DNA of 64,000 nucleotides from Helianthus annuus (taxonomy: Eukaryota > Streptophyta > Magnoliopsida > Asterales > Asteraceae), in the NCBI RefSeq assembly GCF_002127325.2, contig NC_035448.2, positions 58,953,577-59,017,576 of the forward strand. Direction: 5' to 3'. The notes under the pieces are model-generated. The model ran no database searches and was not told the origin of the DNA. It worked only from the letters and a program-made list of their open reading frames with translations. The translations under genes and the position numbers were made by a program. Shown one piece after another: positions 57,489 through 64,000 of the stretch (position 1 is the stretch's first letter; each line of letters starts with the position of its first letter).

Positions 57489-58319
57489 CTACCGAGTTTC
57501 CAACATACGCTCGGTAGTTGGCATGCCGGATCCATTCTCTTTTTTTTTTGCTCGGCATGCATATTGTACAACTTTGGGTCGATTCTTACTAAACTGGCCA
57601 ATGTCTTGCAACGCCACCCTTCGAATCCTTATACCCGAACCCTCATCCCCAACTTTGTTGGTTGGAGTGATAAGTATGGGAGAAGGATAAATATGAATTT
57701 GAGCTTCTTTTGGCTCTGACCCGTCTCGTGGCGTTATGTCTTCCGCTCGGTTCAAACATTCAATTTCTTGCTCCGGAAGATCTATAACCTTTTCCACCAC
57801 ACTACCATCAACCGTGGTACCATTAGCCAAAACATCCCGCTCGCGTTTAATTTAGGCTATTTCCTCCGCTAATTGACCCACTTGCATCACCAATACTTCA
57901 TGGGCTTTATCTCTCACTTCATTGGCTTTCTTCATATCTTTGATATCCTCGTGATATCCTTTCACCATGTTTATGAGAGCATCAAGCTTGGAATGCATTG
58001 AATCTTGAGGTTCCTCGGATGCCGGTTGAGGGTATTCATTATAATAATCATCATACTCCTCTTGGTAACTTAAGAAATGTGGCAATTCGGGTTCATAGTA
58101 GTATTCTTGATAATGTGGTGGTGGTGGATTACCGTATGGATAATATGAGGATTGACCATTGAAATCTTCAAAATCCGCCCTCCTATATTCATACAATCTG
58201 TTGAGGTAGTCTTCCCGATCCTTGTAGGCTTGAACGTTTTCGTAGAAAATAGAGCAATCCTCTAAATAATGCTCTCCGCTTCCGCAACATTCACACGGAT
58301 CATCGTCTACCCAATTCAT
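57489..58319 (-). pseudogene. Athila-like first ORF, Tyr-rich with knuckle-like CxxC motif
   Basis: Met is at 58,319. A cysteine cluster CECCGSGEHYLEDC near the N-terminus resembles a CCHC knuckle. A Tyr/Pro/Glu-rich linker follows (PPPPHYQEYYYEPELPHF), then a coiled-coil part (DALINMVKGYHEDIKDMKK). A TAA at 57,850-57,852 interrupts the frame, which stays open afterwards to 57,489. The layout parallels the N-terminus of the ORF at 45,740, again without a capsid domain. Confidence 0.6.
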
Positions 58320-58450
58320 ATTGAAAGATGGTACCTAAAAAATATGTACCTCCACAAACAAGCTCGACCACCCAAAGTAAAATCACAAAAATACAAGAAA
58401 GAAAAACTAAACTAAAATCAAACAAGCAATGAAATACTAAGCGCACTAGC

Positions 58451-58470
58451 TCCCCGGCAACGGCGCCAAA
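58451..58470 (-). promoter_or_regulatory. tRNA-Asp type primer-binding site (minus strand)
   Basis: The plus strand reads TCCCCGGCAACGGCGCCA, the complement of the primer site at 45,344-45,361. It lies six bases from the LTR at 58,474. Confidence 0.85.
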
Positions 58471-58473
58471 ATT

Positions 58474-59821
58474 TGATTGGATTGTCGTGCTCCGGTCAAA
58501 GATAATATTTATAGTCCCAAATTACCCTTAACAAAAAGTTAGTGGTAGTAAGGGGTCGAACCACGAAGAGTATGTGGTTTGCGGTTGGATTTGGATGAAT
58601 TCTTAAAGGATGTCACAATTATGAAGCTTGCTAATTTGTTTTTGTGATTTTTAATTGATTTTGAAAAGATGTTGAATAAAATTACTAAAATAATTGGATT
58701 GATTAATTGCTAATGATTAACAAATTGCAAGAAATGAAATTGATTGTTTAAACAAGATAAAGAAAACAAGGCTCACACCCGGTTTCAACAAATGCAAGAC
58801 TTAGGGTTACTATGTGTTTTAATTTGATTTACTCGAAATAATTCATTAATGGGTCATAATCACAAAGCTTAGGTGCCAATCGCTATCAACGTCATAGACA
58901 ACGGACCACGATGCACTTCGTTACTTTGGATTAGCAAATCCTATCAAAAGACAAGGCATAAATACGTGTATTCATTTCACAAAGTCAAATTTAATCATTC
59001 ACTCGACAATTCGCAAATTCAATACAAACGTAGGACAATTGTTTAAAGATTCAAATGTAATTCAAGTTGTCACAAAGCAAACATCAAAACATAATAAACC
59101 CTAACTCTTACAAAAGTCTACACCAGGGTGAAACCTCCAAGAAATTAGCCGCTCATGGAAGGACGAACGCTATCACCGGAAATTGGGAACTTGAACATCA
59201 TCATCTTGAAGCTTTGAAGTTGTGAAGATGGTGGTTAGGGTTTTGGAATGGTTGGTGGTAATGAATCGATTGAAGGATGAATGGAATGATGGATTAGGGT
59301 TAATGGAATGCAAGTGGAATTGATTCGGATCTTGATTCGTGATAGAGATGATGGTAGGTGATTCTTGATGAAAAGATTGATGATAATGGCTCCAAAAGAT
59401 GATTCAAAACTCTCATCCATGTGTAACTGTCGTTTTTGGTTGGTGAGATATATGTTTAGCTCGTCCCAACAACAAATCAACAAAAATTCACGCTGTCCAT
59501 TTATAAGGACCGTCGCCGACGACCTATGGGTCCGTCGCCGATGGTATGCGGAACATCAAGAAGTGGCCGACGGCCTAATGTGCTGTTTACGGAACTTTTC
59601 ACATGACGGAATATTGCAACGCTCGGCTTCCGTTTTTCGCGTTCCTTGCTCCCGGTTGACCCGTTTAGCTTCCCGATGACTCGTTTTTCATCCCGGTGAC
59701 CCATAAAGCTCCCGAAAAGCTCCTTTAACTCCGCTAGACCTGAAAAATACATATCTAATCAAAAGTAGGCTATTCGAAATTAAAACTTGTGTAAAAACAT
59801 CAAATTAAGCAATTATGATCA
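58474..59821 (-). repeat. 5' LTR of the truncated Athila-like element
   Basis: On plus it begins TGATTGGATTGTCG and probably ends at TTATGATCA where a different coding sequence starts. It is about 1.35 kb and non-coding. It is not closely related to the LTR at 43,645. Confidence 0.6.
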
Positions 59822-60417
59822 CCGGTTTTCGACCACGTATCACTCAACAGGGATTCTACATCACTAATTAGAATTGAGTTGTTCTTTTCTTCAGCTTGTA
59901 CTCCCCTGAGTTCCATTTGAATATTTTCTTTGTGCTCATTCCGATTCTTGATTAATCTTACAAGTGCATCCACCAGTGTATTATTGCTTACCTTTAGGTT
60001 GTTGATCTCTTCTTTTAATTCATCAAACATTTCAGCCCTTTTTGTCTTTACAGCATCCTTCATCTGGTTCTTTATTTCTTCAAGATCTTGTGACACTTTC
60101 TTGAATTCAGCTGTGAAGTTGCTAATGTCTTGTGAGCTGACCGGGGCCTGCTGCATGTTCTGCAGTCTTTCAGTGTTCTTTTCTGTTAGACTTCTAATGC
60201 TCTCCACTGATTCTGACAGTTTTCTGATATCAAAGTTTTGACTTTTCAGTTCATCCAGCAACTGATCTATCTTTGTTTCAACAGAAGACTTTGGTTCCTT
60301 TCCAGGTTGCGGCTTTTTAGTTACTTTGTTTATCACTTCATTCAATATTTCATCAAGTTGATGTTGTTGGTGCATACGTCTGTCGACTTCGTCTTGTATC
60401 GAGTCTTGTACTAAGAA
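59822..60417 (-). pseudogene. Coiled-coil protein fragment cut by two LTR insertions
   Basis: This open minus-strand frame of about 198 codons is rich in Glu, Lys and Ser with heptad-like repeats (SVETKIDQLLDELKSQNFDI, EFKKVSQDLEEIKNQMKD). Its upstream side is cut by the Copia LTR at 60,418 and its downstream side by the LTR ending at 59,821. Flanking codons beyond these points belong to the LTRs. I do not recognise the family. It may be a coiled-coil part of another retroelement gag or a host gene exon. Confidence 0.5.
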
Positions 60418-60794
60418 TGTTAGATCAGGGGACGTAGTTCGAGAAAATAGGTGTTTTAGGTAATTTCGCATGAAGAAGAGTAATTCCGCATGAAAGTGTT
60501 TCTTATGTAATTCCGTGCGGAATTAAGTTTCGCTTGAAACTAATTCCGTTTGGGACTGTTCATGCGGAATTAGCACCACTATATAAACCCTCCATGCGAA
60601 ATCATTTGTAACTTCCGTGATTCCAGTACCGAAGTGCTGCCGACGTGTCGTGTGATCTGAAAAGCTGTTAAATCAATAAAACAAGACAATTAAGTGTGAA
60701 ACAAGCTGTTTTTCAAGTCTTTTTCATTGTTCCGCCTTTGAAACAAATAAGAACTCTTTTGATTTACTCGTTTGGGTCACAACTCGATCCTACA
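60418..60794 (+). repeat. 5' LTR of Copia element 2
   Basis: It is 377 bp, with TATATAAA at 60,580-60,587. It already contains several TAATTCCGCATGAAA-type motifs that continue into the leader. Confidence 0.75.
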
Positions 60795-60796
60795 AG

Positions 60797-60808
60797 TGGT
60801 ATCAGAGC
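60797..60808 (+). promoter_or_regulatory. tRNA-iMet primer-binding site, Copia element 2
   Basis: TGGTATCAGAGC, two bases after the LTR end. Confidence 0.92.
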
Positions 60809-60989
60809 TCAGGAGGAAGAGTTCTTTCCAAAACAGCCTTAAAATCTGTCTTCTACACCTTCTTTTTCAAAATTCACAAGATTTAACGGTCAAAATGGAT
60901 TGAATTTTAAACATGTTATGCGAAACAGTGTTTTAATGAATCCTTGAGAGAATTGGACTTTAATTCAATCAAAAAGTGTTAAAATTGAT

Positions 60990-61420
60990 AATTCCGTTTG
61001 TAAATCAGATCGAATTTGATGACGTCAGCATAATTCCGTACGGAATCACAGCTTGATTTCAAACGAAATTACCTAATTCCGCTTGAAATTTCTAATTTCG
61101 CATCAAAGAGTAATTTCGTTTGAACCGTTCCACACGAAATTACCTAATTCCGCACGAGATTAACTAATTCCGCTCGAATCTGTAATTTCGTTTGACATTT
61201 TCATACGAAATTACCTGTTTTCGCTTGAAATAGTTAATTTCGTTTCAAAGTGTATTTTCGTGTGAGTAATTCCGCGTGGAATTACTTATTCCGTTTGAGA
61301 GTGGTATTCCGTTTGAAACTTATAATTCCGTTTGAAACTGTTGTGCAGATAATTTCGTTTGAGGAGTAATTTCACTTGGATTGATATTTCGTTTGAACTT
61401 GTGACTTTGTGAAAAATTTG
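60990..61420 (+). repeat. Leader array of AATTCCG / AATTTCG motifs
   Basis: About twenty variants of a 15-20 bp phrase such as TAATTTCGTTTGAAA and TAATTCCGCTTGAAATT lie in the leader up to the gag start. Some units are short inverted repeats of their neighbours. Confidence 0.85.
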
Positions 61421-61427
61421 CCGAAAC

Positions 61428-64000
61428 ATGGAAGAGGAATTTTACAATGCGTTTGCGACACCGATTGCTCCTGTTACTGCTGCTGAAACATTGTACAGTG
61501 AGAATGAGACAAGAACTTACCAAAAACCACCTAAGCTAATGTTCATTGAAGATTTCAATGTTCATTGAAGATTTAAAAGGTTGGCAAAATCGACTTGAGA
61601 ACTGGGTGCAAGCATATAAGTTTGACGCATGGTGTGCTTTAAACAAAGATTACGAGAAACCGAAAAACGAGCGTGGGCTTGAAAAAGCTTTTTGTGATTT
61701 TTCAGAGAGTGATAAATTAAAGTATACAAGTGAGAAAATGATGATTAGTCTTCTACAACAAGCGATAAAGGAAGATATCTTTGTTTTGCTTCAACATGAG
61801 GGTACTGCTAGATCGATTTGGAATGCATTGATTCAAAAGTTCAAAGGAAGTGCAGATATGATTAAAAACAGAGAGGCGTTACTGAAGAAATCATTCGATA
61901 TGTTTGTAGCTTTCGAAGGTGAATCAACAAAAACAACCATCGACATATATTGTCATCTTGTTTTGGAGATGGGAAGATTGGATATAAAGAAAGATGATGA
62001 GGAATGGGTTGATAAACTAGCTGAAGCGCTACCACAGCATAAGTGGGGAACTTATTTGATGATTTTGAAACACATGAGGAAGTCTGAGAATATGAATTTG
62101 GCACAGTTCATTCAGAAAATTGAAGAGCATGAATTGGATATTCAGAAAACTGCTATCATGACGAATCTAAATGCTCAACAAGATGTCAGTTTGTATTATA
62201 GGGGAAACAAATTTGAGACTACTTCAAGTCCTAAGATTCAAACTGGGTTCAGTGCTGATAGTTCGTCTGGAACAAAGGGTAGTAATGTGACTCAAAGTGA
62301 TGGAAATTTGTCTTCGTATTCAAGTTTTGATCCGAATTTTACAACTTCAAGTTCTCAGTCAGAAACTTCAACAAATTTCAACGGTCAACATTTACAATGC
62401 AATGTCACTTTGAATTTTCAAAATGGTCACAATTTTTCTCCAGAAGTTGCAAAACAACATATAGCATCACTTGCTACTATGTTAGAGTCATATGAAAGTT
62501 TGATTGCAGGAAGAATTGGAAATCCTATGCTTACCAAAGAGGATTATGACCAAATTGACGCAAAAGAGCTTGATTTGATGGATATCAAGTGGTGTTTAGC
62601 CAGTGCAGTTAGAAGAGCAGAAAAGTTTACACAAGTTACTGGTAGAGATGATCTTCGTGATGTTGGTAAATCTCCATTAGGATTTGATAAATCAAAAGTT
62701 ACATGTTTCCGGTGCAGAAAAAAAGGACATTTTAAGCGGGAATGTAACAATGAAGCCGGAAGACAAGATCAGAGTGAAAAGAACAATTATTATCAAAAGT
62801 CAACTTATCATCAACTTGTTCAACATCCACAAACTGCACATGCTCGGGGCATTGATGATGGAAAAAAAGAAAATGATCGAAGATGCAAATAAGAAAGCTT
62901 ATTTGGGTATCATTGATCAAGATGATGAGAAAATGGCTGCAGGTTTTAGCTGGGATAAATACGTTCAAGAAAATCCATACTTAAGCTCAGTTTTTGTTGC
63001 TCGAATCTTGGAGGAAACATCTGTCAAATCTAAACCGAAAAGAATACCGATTTTTCCAGAATTAGGAGTTGATGCAGATACCGATGATGAAGAAGAATAT
63101 ATTGAAAAAGCTAGGAGAGGTTTAGATACTGATAGTTTTAATTTGTTTTTTGCAGAAAAGATCGAGATGTTGAAAGAAAAAAGAGTTGCTCGATTGAAAA
63201 GAGAATGGGAAGTGACAGAAGCAAGAAAAGTTGCAGAAGAAAAAGCAAAAGTAGAAGCTGAGAAAGCAGAAGTTGAAGAAAGTTCAACAAAGGAAGCTGA
63301 GGGATTGAAAGCTGAAATAGAATCTGAAGAACCAGTGGTTGAAAAGATTATAGAGAAAATTGTTGAAGTTGAGAAACTTGTTGAAGTTGAAAAGACTGTC
63401 GAGATTGAAAAGATAGTTGAAGTCGTTAAACCTTGTCTGAAATGTTTGGAGTCTTGCAAACATTGTGAGGAGAAAGACAAGAAGATCTGTGAACTGGAAG
63501 TGTTGAAAGAAAATTTGTTGTCTGATGTGAAGTATGTGAAAGAGTCATACGATGTGCTGAAGAGAACCGTTGATGGTCTGAAAAAGACAAACTCAGAAAT
63601 TGATGTTGCTATGTCAAAAATGAGCTCAACATTAATGATGAAACAGAAGGTCATCAATGAGTATATTGAAGACTGTGTTAAGCTGAAGCAGGAGTTGGAA
63701 CTTGAGAAAATTGAGAGTGAAAGGATTAAACGATTACCGTTGAGTTATACAACATGTGATTATTTGATTGATCGTGTGTATCCTACTGTTGCAGGTCTTG
63801 AAGCTTTCTAAGATAAAGAGAAGAAAGAGGACACTGGTAAGAAACAAAGTGTCAAGTATAACAAGTGTCCACCCCCGATCTATGAAAGTTATTCTCCCAG
63901 AAAGCCAAATGAGGAACGTGTAAATAAGGCTCTCAACATCAAGTTAAAGTCTGAAATCATTGATGAATTACCAGACAATATTGATGTCACATTCACAGTG
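61428..64000 (+). pseudogene. Extended Copia gag (UBN2-type, zinc knuckle, coiled coil), frameshifted
   Basis: Start is ATG 61,428 (MEEEFYNAFATP). A 19-bp tandem duplication (61,539-61,557 and 61,558-61,576) shifts the frame by one; the gag then continues open from 61,546 to 62,892 with ENWVQAYKFDAWCALNKDYE and a CCHC knuckle CFRCRKKGHFKREC near 62,706. A second shift near 62,880 in an A-rich stretch moves to the frame ending at 63,811, a Glu/Lys-rich coiled coil with KIIEKIVEVEKLVEVEK-type repeats. A TAA at 63,809-63,811 is followed by an open frame to the window end including ALNIKLKSEIIDELPDNIDV, the counterpart of the block near 24,880 in Copia element 1. At least three lesions. Confidence 0.82.

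Larger units (their letters stand above)
56640..59821 (-). mobile_element. Truncated Athila-like element (minus strand)
   Basis: The 5' LTR is at 58,474-59,821 (TGATTGG... to ...GATCA on plus; outer limit inferred). The tRNA-Asp primer site lies on its inner side. A gag-position ORF is at 57,489-58,319. Non-coding sequence at 56,760-56,900 contains two complements of ACATTGAGGACAAT plus CAAGTGTGGGG, the Athila-type pre-polypurine phrase. Pol, the second ORF and the 3' LTR are missing, so this is a large internal or terminal deletion. Confidence 0.65.
60418..64000 (+). mobile_element. Copia LTR element 2, runs off the window
   Basis: The 5' LTR is 60,418-60,794 (TGTTAG...CCTACA), with iMet primer site at 60,797-60,808. 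AAGAA at 60,413-60,417 would be the target duplication. The leader with AATTCCG-type motifs continues to 61,427, then the extended gag. It has the same plan as Copia element 1, so both belong to one lineage. The pol region, if any, is beyond the window. Confidence 0.85.

Noticed and set aside
59235..59752. Short frames on both strands in the Athila-type LTR
   Set aside because: They lie in LTR DNA, overlap one another and show no family motif.
1810..60808. tRNA-like matches (TGGTATCAGAGC, TGGCGCCGTTGCCGGGGA)
   Set aside because: They are short primer-binding sites complementary to tRNA 3' ends next to LTRs. No cloverleaf tRNA gene was found.

Overview
The window looks like repeat-rich nuclear DNA of a flowering plant, probably a eudicot. 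Coding sequence is sparse and interrupted by GT-AG introns. Nearly everything else is LTR retrotransposons (Ty3 Tekay-like and Athila-like, and Copia) nested in one another, plus fold-back or MITE-type DNA elements sitting in TA microsatellites. The style of the Copia gag proteins and the Athila-like leader suggests Asteraceae, but that is inference only.

Layout. (1) 1-12,250 is a cluster of inverted-repeat elements separated by (TA)n tracts. It includes two nearly identical 1.28 kb elements, an Athila-type solo LTR (7,624-9,358, target duplication GTTAT), and a 2.15 kb TIR element (10,053-12,203) carrying a broken fragment of a SKP2-like F-box gene. (2) 12,260-15,090 holds LTR and MITE remnants. 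(3) 15,093-18,364 is the one convincing host gene: a five-exon, 856-residue glutamate receptor-like channel with an open frame throughout. (4) 19,083-39,590 is a nested stack. An old Ty3 LTR-like sequence is split by a Copia element (20,016-38,324, TSD AAGAT) that has a gag region but no pol. That Copia is itself split by a complete Tekay-type chromovirus on the minus strand (27,212-37,045, TSD AATCA). (5) 39,710-56,210 is a second stack. A degenerate minus-strand coding fragment is split by a 3.67 kb solo LTR (TSD CTTGT), which is split by a 12.4 kb Athila-like element (43,645-56,066, TSD ACATG). The Athila-like element contains a 496 bp solo LTR (46,412-46,907, TSD ACAAC). (6) 56,209-64,000 has a SINE, a truncated minus-strand Athila-like element, a coiled-coil ORF fragment cut on both sides, and a second Copia element that runs off the window.

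All retroelement coding regions carry disabling lesions, mostly single in-frame stops of the C-to-T type, so none appears autonomous. LTR pairs of the inner Tekay and Athila-like elements differ by about 1% by eye. Those of the Copia that hosts the Tekay element differ by about 3%, which agrees with the nesting order. The most unusual features are: (a) the F-box fragment carried inside a TIR element; (b) an Athila-like polyprotein that goes from a Tyr-rich N-terminus straight to protease without a capsid domain; (c) unrelated elements that each carry arrays of short palindromic motifs in LTRs or leaders; (d) a possible intron in the Tekay gag; and (e) a Copia lineage with a very long, coiled-coil, two-zinc-knuckle gag.
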